Below are positions 7,097 through 15,631 of a stretch of 64,000 nt of DNA, in pieces. Position 1 is the first letter of the stretch; every line of letters begins with the position of its first letter. The stretch spans positions 62,001 to 126,000 of the forward strand of contig JACJXZ010000009.1 in NCBI GenBank assembly GCA_020636375.1, given 5' to 3'. The notes under the pieces are model-generated. The model was not told where the DNA came from. It saw only the letters and a list, made by a program, of their open reading frames with translations, and did not search any database. Position numbers and translations under genes: made by a program. Origin of the DNA: Lewinellaceae bacterium. Lineage in GTDB: Bacteria; Bacteroidota; Bacteroidia; Chitinophagales; Saprospiraceae.

Positions 7097-8827
7097 TTAC
7101 AGCAAAGCCTCCAGTTCTGACTTCACGAATGCGCCCAGTTGGCTGACGTAGTCGCGGGAGAAGTTGAATTCGATGCCGGCTGTTTGGTATATCTCCCGGA
7201 TGTTGCGGGTATATCCGAGCTTCAGGGCGTTGAGATAGTTGTCTACGGCCTGGCCGGGCGTTTCCCGGTACTGTTTCCAGAGGGCGATGGCGCCCAGCTG
7301 GGCCATGCCGTATTCGATGTAGTAGAAAGGTACTTCAAAGATGTGTAATTGTTTATGCCATAGATGTGCGATGTATTCCTCCAGTCCGGAATGGTCAATA
7401 ATGGTTGAGTTAAATTCCTGCATGATGTTCATCCAGCTCTTCACCCGTTCTTCGCGGCTGTGGCCGGGCCGGGTATAAATCCAGTGCTGGAATTTGTCGA
7501 TGGTAGCGATCCACGGCAGGACCTTGAGCACGTATTCCAGCTGGGCGATCTTTGCCCGCCGCAGCTCTTCCGCATCGGGGAAGAAGACGTCCCAGTGTTC
7601 CATGGTGAGGAGTTCCATCGACATGGCGGCGAGTTCGGCGACTTCCGAGGGGACGCGCTTGGCCGATTTGAGTTTGTAATGCCGGGTCAGGTACGAATGG
7701 ACGGCGTGGCCGCCTTCGTGCATGAGGGTCCGCATGTCGCTCAGGGAGGTCGTCGCATTCATAAAGATGAAAGGCAGGCCAGTGAGGTGGAGGGGCATGT
7801 TGTAGCCTCCCGGGCGCTTGGCGGGCCTGGCTTCCAGGTCGAGGTGCCCCTTGTCCCGCATAATGCCGATGGTCTTGCCGAACTCCGGGTGGAGTTTGTT
7901 CATGCAATAGATGACCTTTTCCACCAGGTCGTCGATGGTTTCAAAGGGGCGGAGCGGGGTTTCGCCGATCGGGTCCACGAAGAGGTCCCAGGGGCGCAGC
8001 TTGTCGAGTTGCAGGGCGCCTTTCCGGTAGGCGTTGAGTTCGTCGATCAGCGGTACGACCTCCGACTTTATGGACTCGTGGAAATCGGAACAATCCTCCA
8101 CGGAGTAATCGAACCGGCCGAGGGCCTGGAATTTAAAATCCCGGAAGTTGTCGAAGCCGGCGTTGAGGGCCATCTTATGGCGGAGGTGGAGCAGTTTATC
8201 GAAGAGGTTTTCGAGCTGGTCCGTTTCCTGTAAAATGCGTTGGTGGATCTTGTGGTAGACGGCCTGGCGGTAGGTCCGGTCCGGTTCTTCCAGCAGGGAG
8301 CTGGCCTTTTGGAGGGTCATCTGTTTGCCGTCCACCCCGATGGTCATTTCCGAGAATATTTTCACATATTCCTTGGAGTTCATCTGGATTTCCGTGGCCA
8401 GAGGTATGTTCTCTTCACGGAAGAGGTTGACAGCGTTGTAGATACTGCGCAGGTGGATGCCGAACCGTTTGGAATCCAGCTGGTCGGAAAAAGGCGACTC
8501 GACCAGTTTTTTATTCAGGGCATGCTCGAAGGAAGATATCTTCGGAGACAGTTCCTGGACGGCGTACTGGTACAGGGCTTCCGCTTTTTCATCGTTGCTG
8601 TTGACGGTGATGCTGATGTAGCGCCAGGAAAAAGCTTCGCTGACTACTGCATCCAACTCGCTTTTATCCTTGATCCACTGTTCCAGGTCTTCTTTAGAAC
8701 GGATAACGCGATTCAGCAATTCGTTGTAGTATGGCTTTAGCTTAGACCATGTCGTAACTTTGAATTCCTTCGGGACAAATGTTCGTTCCTTCTCTTGCTG
8801 TAGAACTGTTGCCGCTTTGAGATTCAT
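7097..8827 (-). CDS. M3 family oligoendopeptidase (PepF-like)
   Basis: A cytoplasmic zinc metallopeptidase that degrades oligopeptides. At 576 residues it is typical of the bacterial oligoendopeptidase branch. The zinc motif HEGGH is at residues 370-374, with the third ligand expected in the helix VPSEVAELAAMSMELL just downstream. The C-terminal substrate-binding region (FYYIEYGMAQLGAIALWK) is also characteristic. I chose the ATG at 8827 because the 27 residues encoded upstream lack family similarity. It is transcribed alone. Confidence 0.95.
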   Translation of the reverse strand: MNLKAATVLQQEKERTFVPKEFKVTTWSKLKPYYNELLNRVIRSKEDLEQWIKDKSELDAVVSEAFSWRYISITVNSNDEKAEALYQYAVQELSPKISSFEHALNKKLVESPFSDQLDSKRFGIHLRSIYNAVNLFREENIPLATEIQMNSKEYVKIFSEMTIGVDGKQMTLQKASSLLEEPDRTYRQAVYHKIHQRILQETDQLENLFDKLLHLRHKMALNAGFDNFRDFKFQALGRFDYSVEDCSDFHESIKSEVVPLIDELNAYRKGALQLDKLRPWDLFVDPIGETPLRPFETIDDLVEKVIYCMNKLHPEFGKTIGIMRDKGHLDLEARPAKRPGGYNMPLHLTGLPFIFMNATTSLSDMRTLMHEGGHAVHSYLTRHYKLKSAKRVPSEVAELAAMSMELLTMEHWDVFFPDAEELRRAKIAQLEYVLKVLPWIATIDKFQHWIYTRPGHSREERVKSWMNIMQEFNSTIIDHSGLEEYIAHLWHKQLHIFEVPFYYIEYGMAQLGAIALWKQYRETPGQAVDNYLNALKLGYTRNIREIYQTAGIEFNFSRDYVSQLGAFVKSELEALL

Positions 8828-9104
8828 GAGATGCTTCTTTTGTGTTGTTGCCGTTGAGGGGTCGAAACAGGCAGCGTTCCGGGGGGCTGTTATTCCTTGA
8901 TTATTCAAAATTCAGGTCGTCGTCGGCTCTTTGGGGAACCTTTTGGTATTACGGGGCTTTCCGGAAATTGTTACCTCGATCCAATATTTTTCGGCCGCAA
9001 ATTTTCGGCCGTTTCGCCTATTGGATTTCTTTTGTTGCCTGCGGCCGGCAAGCCCAAACGGGGCGTGGCCTTTGCCCTTTTAAAGGGTCTGGCCGTTTGC
9101 CTGC

Positions 9105-9527
9105 CTACTCCTCTTCATCGCCTGCCTTTTCCTCCTCTTCGGCGGAAAGAGCGCCGCTTTCGTTCAGGTAGTTAAACCATTTGATCACCTTTTTGATGTC
9201 TCCGGGGAATACGCGGTCGCGGTCGTAGTTGGGCAGAATGTCAGCAAAGTACTCATGGAGTTCTTCCGGCCTGGCGCTTGTGCTGGCCGGGGGGTTGTCG
9301 GCGATCTGCTGGAGCATATTGCGAAAGACGTTTTTCAGCTCCGTGGAATCTCCGTCATCGGTATAGATGGCGATGGATTCCAGAGGAGTAAACTGGTGTT
9401 TCCTGGACGAAGCGAAACGCCGCTTGCCGGTTTTTACATCCTCGATGATCAAACCATTGCTTCGGTTAGCCGCCATCCGGTAGATACCGGGCAACCCGCT
9501 GACTGCGATCAGATTTTCAAGATTCAT
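9105..9527 (-). CDS. DUF5606 domain-containing protein
   Basis: A 140-residue soluble protein. The N-terminal third (ENLIAVSGLPGIYRMAANRS...GLIIEDVKTGKR) is the DUF5606 domain conserved across Bacteroidota, with a small SH3-like barrel appearance. It continues with a second conserved segment that includes VFPGDIKKVIKWFNYLNE and ends in an acidic tail. The function is unknown. The start is placed at the second Met (MNLENLIAVSG, 9527), which is the usual family N-terminus. A TAACTTTG box lies 30 nt upstream. Confidence 0.85.
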   Translation of the reverse strand: MNLENLIAVSGLPGIYRMAANRSNGLIIEDVKTGKRRFASSRKHQFTPLESIAIYTDDGDSTELKNVFRNMLQQIADNPPASTSARPEELHEYFADILPNYDRDRVFPGDIKKVIKWFNYLNESGALSAEEEEKAGDEEE

Positions 9528-9556
9528 AGATTTTGTCACCTTTTATTGTGGAGGGG

Positions 9557-9564
9557 CAAAGTTA
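9557..9564 (-). promoter_or_regulatory. -7 element TAACTTTG of the DUF5606 gene
   Basis: TAACTTTG on the minus strand matches TAnnTTTG 30 nt upstream of the chosen ATG. This also supports the shorter start. Confidence 0.45.
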
Positions 9565-9810
9565 ATCAGGCAAAATAATTAAAACGACACTTTTCCTGAC
9601 AAAGTAGCGGTTGGGGGCGTTTTTGAGCCGGGACGGGCCTGTTGCCGGGTACGCCTGGCTGCCAACAAAGGGGTGATGTATTTCTCTCGCCTGTTCTGGG
9701 GTGGTGACAATTGAACAATACGACCAAATTTTCCGGGGGAGATGGTATGAAAGTATAGCCAGTGATAAAGTTAAGGATATTTGTGAGTAACCCCAAGTTT
9801 TTGAAGAGGA

Positions 9811-11166
9811 TTATTCTTCTTCCCCGGCCTTGTGAATCGCCTTCCGCACCTGGCTGGGGAGCAGGCTGATGGTGCCCTTTGACAGCTTTTCCAGGCTGAA
9901 TGCCAGCAAGATATACATTTCGGTTATTCCAGGAACCGGCATGAAAATGAAGCTGAAAAATGGCAGGAATTTAGGGATGTCTTTCAACTGTTCGATAGCC
10001 GCTTTGATCTCTTCCTCCGACGGCAGTTCCTGCTGTCCGCTGATGCCCAGGCGCCGGCCCAGGATCCGGCCGAAAACAACGGCCATATCCCGGGTCTCCA
10101 TCGCTTCCATGCGGGCAGCGTGGCTCAGCTTCATCATGTTCTCGTAAAGGGCCTGTCCGAGCAGCGTCAGGCCGGCCTCTTTGGCACCATAGAAATGGAG
10201 CTTTTTGCCGTAGATGTAGATAAAGGAACCCAGGTCGGCCTTGCTGCTCAGCAGGTCGTTCTCATCCAAATGCAAACGGACGGCCAACTGCCGGATGAAG
10301 GAATCTTCCCGCAGGTCGATACTGGCATCGGAAAAGACGGCCAGCAGCGAGATGTCCATCAAAAAACGGCGGGCGATCCATTCCATCTCCGGGAACTGAA
10401 TGTCGTCAAGGGTCAGGCCCCATTTGAAAAAATGGCGCACCTGCCACTTTTCCAGGCTGCTCAACAGGCGCGCCGAGCGCCGGAACTGCCGCAAGAGGCG
10501 CTTTTCCTGCCGCGCCAGCTTCCAGTCGGCATGGGCCGCCGCCACGACGACCTGTATGGACAGGGCCTTCATCTTCTTTTTCCGGGCGATCAGCTCCGGA
10601 AAATATAGGCTCTCGTCTACCGGGCCGTGCCGGAGCTGCCGGTAGTACTCCAGGAAAAAGCAGAGATCCCAGAACAAATGGCTGTTGATGCCGGTGTGCC
10701 GGAAATCGAGGTGGTTCTTCTTGTACCGGACCCGGTGAAAAAGCACGTCTTCGGTATATTCCATCGTCTCGCCCGGGCCGTATTCGGATATCCTGCGGTA
10801 GTAGGTGCGCAGGCATGCTCCTGCCCGGGCTACCATCTGAACATACGCTTCTCCCGTGGGCTGCCCTTCCTCCAGGCACACCGCATATATAATGGTGTCC
10901 AGCAGGATGAGCTTGGCCCGCCACCCCGCCGACAGGCGGCCGATAAACGGGGCTGATTCCTCAAAGGGATAATGCACGGGGAAGCCGTAGATCATCCCGG
11001 AGTGCTGCAGGCACAAATACAGAGGGTGCCGCAGGCTCTCAAAGCGGGCGGCCGACTCGATATCCAGCATTTCCGAAAGCGGCCGCATTTCCCGGAGCGC
11101 CAGCGGGCGCTGCTGCCGGAAAGCTATGTACTGCTCGAACCAGTTTTGGGACCTGAAATCTATCAT
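9811..11166 (-). CDS. LETM1-related protein
   Basis: A 451-residue, mostly alpha-helical protein. The C-terminal segment (IPKFLPFFSFIFMPVPGITEMYILLAFSLEKLS) closely resembles the core of LETM1-like domains, which in mitochondria act in K+/H+ or Ca2+/H+ exchange; bacterial relatives in Flavobacteriia have been annotated as biofilm-associated. The central part resembles a TerB-like helical bundle (DISLLAVFSDASIDLREDSFIRQLAVRLHLDENDL). It has one hydrophobic helix near the C-terminus and no signal peptide. The start at 11166 (MIDFRSQNWFEQY) is preferred over a 78-residue N-terminal extension that reads through an inverted repeat and a TATCTTTG promoter box. Confidence 0.7.
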   Translation of the reverse strand: MIDFRSQNWFEQYIAFRQQRPLALREMRPLSEMLDIESAARFESLRHPLYLCLQHSGMIYGFPVHYPFEESAPFIGRLSAGWRAKLILLDTIIYAVCLEEGQPTGEAYVQMVARAGACLRTYYRRISEYGPGETMEYTEDVLFHRVRYKKNHLDFRHTGINSHLFWDLCFFLEYYRQLRHGPVDESLYFPELIARKKKMKALSIQVVVAAAHADWKLARQEKRLLRQFRRSARLLSSLEKWQVRHFFKWGLTLDDIQFPEMEWIARRFLMDISLLAVFSDASIDLREDSFIRQLAVRLHLDENDLLSSKADLGSFIYIYGKKLHFYGAKEAGLTLLGQALYENMMKLSHAARMEAMETRDMAVVFGRILGRRLGISGQQELPSEEEIKAAIEQLKDIPKFLPFFSFIFMPVPGITEMYILLAFSLEKLSKGTISLLPSQVRKAIHKAGEEE

Positions 11167-11188
11167 ACCGAGGCTTGCTTTCACCGGA

Positions 11189-11196
11189 CAAAGATA
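11189..11196 (-). promoter_or_regulatory. -7 element TATCTTTG of the LETM1-related gene
   Basis: TATCTTTG on the minus strand lies 23 nt upstream of the ATG at 11166, matching TAnnTTTG. Confidence 0.45.
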
Positions 11197-11235
11197 CGGG
11201 GGTTTGGTGGAATTGGCTGATTTAGTTTTTGGGAT

Positions 11236-11337
11236 GGCTCCCCGTCTAAGGTTGGCCCGCAGAAAGCCGAAGGCCGAGCGGAGTCGAGGCCGAGCGTGTG
11301 CAGGAGGCATGGAGTGCCCGTCCCTAGACGGGGAGCC
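11236..11337. repeat. 102-nt palindromic intergenic element
   Basis: Perfect 13-bp terminal inverted repeats GGCTCCCCGTCTA (11236-11248) and complement (11325-11337) enclose a GC-rich spacer containing the short direct repeat AGGCCGAGCG. It has no ORF. It resembles the other long palindromes in this window in size and placement. It could be a MITE-like element or a structured RNA. Confidence 0.6.
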
Positions 11338-11558
11338 TATTGGATCAATTAACCGGTTGGTCGGAACGTTCCCGTTCAACTCAATACCCCCGATCGACAA
11401 TTCACCCTTCCCATCCGGCGGTTCATGGGAAAAGAGTGGCAGGTTGGCTTTATCCGGAAGATTTTTACAGCGCCGCTACAATGAAGTGACGAACGAGGTG
11501 AACGACGTGTACCAGTCCGGCTTCTTCCCGGATATCCTGTACCGGGTGCAGTTTTGAT

Positions 11559-11623
11559 CTTTAAAAGCTGTTTGGTTGCCTGCCGGGCATTTTCGGGTAA
11601 GGCAACCAAACATGCTCTTAAAG
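11559..11623 (+). promoter_or_regulatory. leader hairpin upstream of the sensor kinase gene
   Basis: A 12-bp perfect stem GTTTGGTTGCCT (11570-11581) and complement (11600-11611) is extended imperfectly by CTTTAAAAGC / GCTCTTAAAG on the outside. It ends 21 nt before the kinase ATG at 11645. It could modulate translation or stabilise the mRNA. No T-tract follows directly. Confidence 0.5.
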
Positions 11624-11644
11624 AAAATTCATATTTTACCAACC

Positions 11645-12697
11645 ATGGGCAAACAGAAAAACGTAAAGGAGGTTTTAGGCTTCGACGATACCTGGTTCCT
11701 GATACTGGGCATCCCTGCTTTGTCTTTTTGCATCCCCCTGCTTTTTTTTAAGGCGACTCTGGCTGACGGGCTGGTGGCCTATTTCCCGGAGTGGGGCGTC
11801 GCCATGATGTACACCGTTGCCTATTGGATGTCCTGCCGGACGATCTTCATATACTTTCGCCGCCGTTTTCCCGGGCAGCAGGAAACCCGCAAGCGTATTA
11901 TCTATGTATCCCTGGCCGTCCTGGCGATCTACACCGTAGTCAACTGGTCGCTGGATCACGTCCATGTTCTTCTGGGCGTGCCCCAGCGGGAAGGGGTGAC
12001 GGATTTTGATTATACGGTAGGTACGCTGATGATCGTCGCCCTGGTGAGTACGCTTTACGAAAGCGCTTTCCTGTACGACCGCTGGCGGAGGGCCATCGTG
12101 GAAGCCGAAAAGCTCAAGCGGGAGAACATCGAATCCCAGCTGGAGGGCCTCAAAAGCCAGGTCAATCCCCACTTTTTGTTCAACAGCCTCAACACGCTCA
12201 CCTACATCATTCCGGAAGACCCGGAGCGGGCCGTGCATTTCGTGCAGAAGCTTTCCAAAGTCTACCGCTACATCCTGGAAATCCGGGACAAAAAGCTGAT
12301 CTCCCTGGAAGAGGAGCTGAATTTCCTGCAGGCCTACCTCTTCCTCGTCCGGGAGCGCTTTGGCGACAACTTCCGGGCCGAACTGCGGGTGCCGGACGAG
12401 GCGCTGAACCTGCAGCTGGTGCCCTTGTCGTTGCAAATCCTGTTCGAAAATGCGGTCAAGCACAACATCATCTCCGACGAGCGGCCGCTGCGGATCGAGC
12501 TTTGGATAGAGAACCAGCGCCTCGTGGTGCGCAACAACCTGCAGCGCAAGCGGCAGGCTATGCCTTCCACCAACCTGGGCCTGCAGAACATCCGGAACCG
12601 CTACGCCTTTTTCTCGGAGGAAAAGGTGGATGTGATCGAGACAAAGGAGTTTTTTACGGTGAGTTTGCCGTTGATCGGGGCACCGGTGGGGGTTTGA
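11645..12697 (+). CDS. LytS-family sensor histidine kinase
   Basis: A 350-residue membrane kinase. Four transmembrane helices occupy roughly residues 15-145, followed by a short coiled linker and the His_kinase domain (PF06580) with the phospho-acceptor motif NPHFLFNSLNTL near residue 174. The ATP-binding region shows the N box LFENAVKHNI and a glycine-rich GLQNIRNRY. Kinases of this type phosphorylate LytTR response regulators; the only such regulator in the window is at 19283-20041, 7 kb away. The ATG at 11645 (MGKQKNVKEV) is preferred because earlier Met codons fall in the leader hairpin. The gene is convergent with a DUF2141 gene, with 4 nt between stops. Confidence 0.92.
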   Translation: MGKQKNVKEVLGFDDTWFLILGIPALSFCIPLLFFKATLADGLVAYFPEWGVAMMYTVAYWMSCRTIFIYFRRRFPGQQETRKRIIYVSLAVLAIYTVVNWSLDHVHVLLGVPQREGVTDFDYTVGTLMIVALVSTLYESAFLYDRWRRAIVEAEKLKRENIESQLEGLKSQVNPHFLFNSLNTLTYIIPEDPERAVHFVQKLSKVYRYILEIRDKKLISLEEELNFLQAYLFLVRERFGDNFRAELRVPDEALNLQLVPLSLQILFENAVKHNIISDERPLRIELWIENQRLVVRNNLQRKRQAMPSTNLGLQNIRNRYAFFSEEKVDVIETKEFFTVSLPLIGAPVGV

Positions 12698-12701
12698 GCA
12701 A

Positions 12702-13148
12702 TCAATGCGCCTTCCACCGCTTCAGCTCAATATCCAGCTCCAGTTTTGGCTGGCGCAGCTCAAAGCGGGTTTCCCGGAAGGTCGGCGCCCGCCACTTCAC
12801 CCGGGGGTTGTTGGAAAAAGCATAGGGCTCGGTAGGAATGCCGAAGGAGTTTTTGTCCAGTTCCCCGTTGCCATTGAGGTCGTGAAAAATGGCGACGGCG
12901 TAGGTGCCAAAGGGGAAGTTGCCCAGCGTCACCTGTAGCGGTTCTCTCGATTTGACGGGCACAACCAATCCGACGATCCGCTTTTCCGTTTCCATGAAAT
13001 CCGCCTCGCTGCCGAAGAGGGCGATGTGTACTTCGCCTCCTGCCGTTTCCAGGTTTTGGATGTTTAAAGCCAATGATCCCGTATCAATTTTGCTGCCCGA
13101 AACCGTTGTAGGCGAGAGCATCAGGCTCATCCAGATGATTGCTGTCAT
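12702..13148 (-). CDS. DUF2141 domain-containing protein (copy 1)
   Basis: A 148-residue exported protein with a signal-like hydrophobic N-terminus and one beta-sandwich DUF2141 domain. Hallmarks are the GEVHIALFGS strand, the segment PFGTYAVAIFHDLNGNGELD with its EF-hand-like acidic loop, and FGIPTEPYAFSNNP. It is paralogous to the protein at 20214-20678. The family has no established activity; a periplasmic ligand- or Ca-binding role is an inference. It is convergent with the kinase gene. Confidence 0.88.
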   Translation of the reverse strand: MTAIIWMSLMLSPTTVSGSKIDTGSLALNIQNLETAGGEVHIALFGSEADFMETEKRIVGLVVPVKSREPLQVTLGNFPFGTYAVAIFHDLNGNGELDKNSFGIPTEPYAFSNNPRVKWRAPTFRETRFELRQPKLELDIELKRWKAH

Positions 13149-13223
13149 AGTTTTTGGAGTTGTTTTTTTGCACGGCCTGCTTTCATGAACGGATTGTTAT
13201 ATGATTGTACTGTTGTTGGCGCC

Positions 13224-13258
13224 GCCGTCCGCCGTCCGCCGTCCGCCGTCCGCCGTCC
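13224..13258. repeat. heptanucleotide tandem repeat (GCCGTCC)x5
   Basis: Five perfect consecutive copies of GCCGTCC, just past the stop codon of the protein at 13271-13780. Heptamers are likely to vary in copy number by slippage. A related but different heptamer occurs at 1048-1065. Confidence 0.9.
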
Positions 13259-13270
13259 ACCATTTCCCAC

Positions 13271-13780
13271 TCACGACCTTTTCTCCACCGGCTTCTCCTC
13301 TTCCTGTTGCTCTTCCTCCTCCCCCCCGAAGATCAGGTCGGTGCTGGAATAGGTCGTGCCGTAGGTTTCCGCCAGTTTGGAGACCTGCCGCAGGGCGTCC
13401 AGCAGCTGGCCCTCGGTCAGTTCGCGCAGGGGGTGGGTGAAAACGCTGACCACAAAACCCTCGTAGATGCTGTACTTGGCGTCGAGGGCCGAGTGAAAGT
13501 TGGCTTTCAGCATGCGCGACATCTGGGCCGGGCTGGCAGCGTCCTCTTCCTCGATCGGCGTGAAAATCCGCATGCGGTTGTTCCGCTCGTCGGTGATGAC
13601 CAGCAGGATGTGGTCGTTGAAATAGGCCATCCACGCGCCCGGCTCGCCCTCTACCTGAATGGCTTCCTTCGCAAATATTTTCTCCATTTTCTTATTGTCC
13701 ATCCGCTGGGTTTGGGCGGGATGGGCAGCCAAAAGGAAAAACGCAAGCGCCAGGCACGTGGTCCGGTGTATCATCTTCAC
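13271..13780 (-). CDS. secreted YbjN-like hypothetical protein
   Basis: A 169-residue protein with a signal peptide (residues 1-24) and a single domain. The pattern of two beta strands around an exposed segment (GAWMAYFNDHILLVITDERNNRMRIFTPI), a helix (MSRMLKANFHSALDAKYSIYEG), a strand FVVSVFTHPL and a final helix is similar to the YbjN/type III chaperone-like fold, which usually mediates protein-protein contacts. This is a fold-level guess. The C-terminus is a Glu-rich low-complexity tail. It may share an operon with the lipoprotein gene upstream at 13892-14863. Confidence 0.65.
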   Translation of the reverse strand: MKMIHRTTCLALAFFLLAAHPAQTQRMDNKKMEKIFAKEAIQVEGEPGAWMAYFNDHILLVITDERNNRMRIFTPIEEEDAASPAQMSRMLKANFHSALDAKYSIYEGFVVSVFTHPLRELTEGQLLDALRQVSKLAETYGTTYSSTDLIFGGEEEEQQEEEKPVEKRS

Positions 13781-13891
13781 AGTGTTTAAATAACATAATC
13801 AGGTATGGCGGGTGCAACGACGAATGCCGGAGCCTCCGGCCTTCTGCCGGCGGAGACGGAGTGTCCTCACACATGCACGAATACACTTCTC

Positions 13892-14863
13892 TCACCCATT
13901 CTGCCGCAGCCAGTCCAGCACATTTTTGGTCTGCTGGCTGGCGATGTTGGCGGGCAGGGAGACGGCTTCGCGGTCCTTCAGGTCGAAAGCGAGGGCTGTT
14001 TTTTCCTCGTTGGCGCGGCGCAGCACCAGGAATCGGTTGTTCCGGGCGTTTTTCGGCACGTCGGTGTTCAGGGCGAGGGGAGCGGCGAAGGCCGGGTTGA
14101 TGGAGAAGGTATCCGTTTCGTAATCGAAGCTGGGCATGATGGCCTGGTAGCCGCCCTGGGATTCCAGGAGGAAGAGGGAGTGAAACACCTGGGTCTCCAC
14201 TTCGTATTCGGCAAAAGCCGGCACGGGCTTCGGATTTTGTTTGTCGCTCAGGTCGAAGGCGAAGCTGCCGTAGTCGCGGGCGTAACCTACCAGATATTTT
14301 TCCCAGACCTCCAGGCGCTGGATCATACCCGACTGGGCATCCACTCCGGAGCGCTCCGTCCTGTACTGTGGCTTGAGCTGGGGCAGCAGGCGGCGGTTTT
14401 CGATGTCATATATATAGATCAGGCTGAAGCCGTGGACGGCCACCAGCTGGCTGTTGTTGTTGTAGGTGATCTCAGCGATGAGGTAGGGGAAGTCCGGGCT
14501 GACGTCGACCGGCAGCACTGAGCGCTCGATGCGCGTGCAGTTTTTAGTGTCGTATACTTCCAGGACGCGGTGGCTGGGCCCGTAGTCGGCATCCAGCGTA
14601 GTGGAATCGGCCTTTACGACGACCAGTATCTCCTGATCCCGGATCCAGAACTGGTTGCCTTCCAGGATCTCGCCGGACACTTTGCAGTCGTGGCTGGCCC
14701 GCCGCCGGGCGTTTTCGTATCCGGCGGGTTCTCCGCCTTCCTGGATGCCGGAAGTATCCGTGGCTGTGCCGGCGTTTTGCTCCTGGCCGGACGAAGCGCC
14801 GCCTCCACAGGACGTGAAAGCGAAGAGGCAGATGCCGATGACGAAAGGCAATGCGATTCTCAT
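13892..14863 (-). CDS. hypothetical lipoprotein, beta-propeller-like
   Basis: A 323-residue protein whose true start (MRIALPFVIGICLFAFTSC, 14863) gives a lipoprotein signal with Cys19 followed by a Gly/Ser-rich linker. The mature part has repeated four-strand patterns ending in Tyr-rich strands (LAVHGFSLIYIYDIENRRLL, EKYLVGYARDYGSFAFDL), suggesting a WD40/PQQ-like propeller. No family was recognised. The much longer reading frame that extends to 15217 runs through the BlaI operator region and is not credible. A TAACTTTG box lies about 48 nt upstream of the ATG. Confidence 0.75.
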   Translation of the reverse strand: MRIALPFVIGICLFAFTSCGGGASSGQEQNAGTATDTSGIQEGGEPAGYENARRRASHDCKVSGEILEGNQFWIRDQEILVVVKADSTTLDADYGPSHRVLEVYDTKNCTRIERSVLPVDVSPDFPYLIAEITYNNNSQLVAVHGFSLIYIYDIENRRLLPQLKPQYRTERSGVDAQSGMIQRLEVWEKYLVGYARDYGSFAFDLSDKQNPKPVPAFAEYEVETQVFHSLFLLESQGGYQAIMPSFDYETDTFSINPAFAAPLALNTDVPKNARNNRFLVLRRANEEKTALAFDLKDREAVSLPANIASQQTKNVLDWLRQNG

Positions 14864-14910
14864 TGAAGTGACAGTTTTGGTTAAGTTTTGCCAGCCCGTG
14901 CCGGCAACGG

Positions 14911-14918
14911 CAAAGTTA
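14911..14918 (-). promoter_or_regulatory. -7 element TAACTTTG of the lipoprotein gene
   Basis: TAACTTTG on the minus strand matches TAnnTTTG and supports the start at 14863 rather than further upstream. Confidence 0.4.
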
Positions 14919-15123
14919 GGAATTTTGGCGACTATTTGCCATATCGGCCTTTTTGTCCGGGGTGCGCCCTGCAATTTCTGCTCCTTCCTGCATCTCTGCG
15001 GTTCATTCCCCTGTCTTTTCATTTGAGTGGTTGAACAGTCAGACTGCTGTCTACGGTGCTTTTCCGCCACTAAGACACAAAAACACAAAAACGGCACAAA
15101 GGGGAAGTTAACACTTGTTAAAG

Positions 15124-15139
15124 TACGAAAATATTCGTA
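15124..15139. promoter_or_regulatory. BlaI-family operator, distal site
   Basis: The dyad TACGAA-N4-TTCGTA lies immediately upstream of the -7 box of the blaI-like gene. The same half-sites recur at 15180-15195. A repressor bound here would sit between the -33 and -7 elements. Confidence 0.7.
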
Positions 15140-15141
15140 TT

Positions 15142-15149
15142 TATTTTTG
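15142..15149 (+). promoter_or_regulatory. promoter of the BlaI-M56-PDZ operon
   Basis: TATTTTTG matches TAnnTTTG; a TTG at 15115-15117 lies 24 nt upstream, slightly long. The box lies between the two TACGAA-N4-TTCGTA dyads, which fits an autorepressed promoter. Confidence 0.55.
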
Positions 15150-15177
15150 CATTTGTGGAACCCTTCGCTTATCATTG

Positions 15178-15197
15178 TGTACGAAATGATTCGTACA
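15178..15197. promoter_or_regulatory. BlaI-family operator, proximal site
   Basis: A 20-nt dyad with perfect 8-nt arms TGTACGAA and TTCGTACA around ATGA. It contains the same 6-nt half-sites as the distal site, 56 nt away centre to centre, and lies 11 nt before the ATG of the regulator gene. Confidence 0.75.
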
Positions 15198-15208
15198 AAT
15201 AACTGGCC

Positions 15209-15607
15209 ATGGATCAAAGATTAATTCCCAAGCCAACGGAATCGGAGCTGGAGATACTCCAGGTCCTCTGGCAGCACGGCCCTTCGCCGGTCCGGTTTGT
15301 CAACGACAAGCTGAACGAGGAGCGGGAAGTCGGATACACCACCACCCTCAAACTGATGCAGATCATGGCCGAGAAGGGCCTGGTTTGGCGCAATACCGAT
15401 AGCCGGACGCACATCTACCAGGCGGCCGTCAGCGAGGCGGACACTCAGAAGCGGCTGCTGCAGAAGTTTGTGGATACCACCTTCCGGGGTTCTGCCATGA
15501 AGCTGGTCATGCAGGCCCTGGGCAACCATCAGGCCTCTCCGGAAGAACTGGACGAGATCAAAGCCCTGATCGAGAAGATGGAATCGGGCGGCGACGAGCC
15601 GGACTAA
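15209..15607 (+). CDS. BlaI/MecI/CopY family transcriptional repressor
   Basis: A 132-residue winged-helix repressor. The N-terminal LIPKPTESELEILQVLWQHGP and YTTTLKLMQIMAEKGLVWR form the DNA-binding domain, and the C-terminal helices give the dimerisation arm. In characterised systems such repressors are inactivated by cleavage after a membrane M56 protease senses a ligand; the next gene encodes such a protease. Two matching dyads upstream are the probable autoregulatory sites. The stop is followed 24 nt later by the M56 ATG, so the genes form one operon. Confidence 0.93.
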   Translation: MDQRLIPKPTESELEILQVLWQHGPSPVRFVNDKLNEEREVGYTTTLKLMQIMAEKGLVWRNTDSRTHIYQAAVSEADTQKRLLQKFVDTTFRGSAMKLVMQALGNHQASPEELDEIKALIEKMESGGDEPD

Positions 15608-15631
15608 GTCACCAAAACTCCTTTGTATTCT

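Noticed and set aside
13892..15217. 441-codon version of the propeller-like lipoprotein gene
   Set aside because: The first 118 codons cross the BlaI operator region and lack a signal peptide; the lipobox start at 14863 is clearly better.
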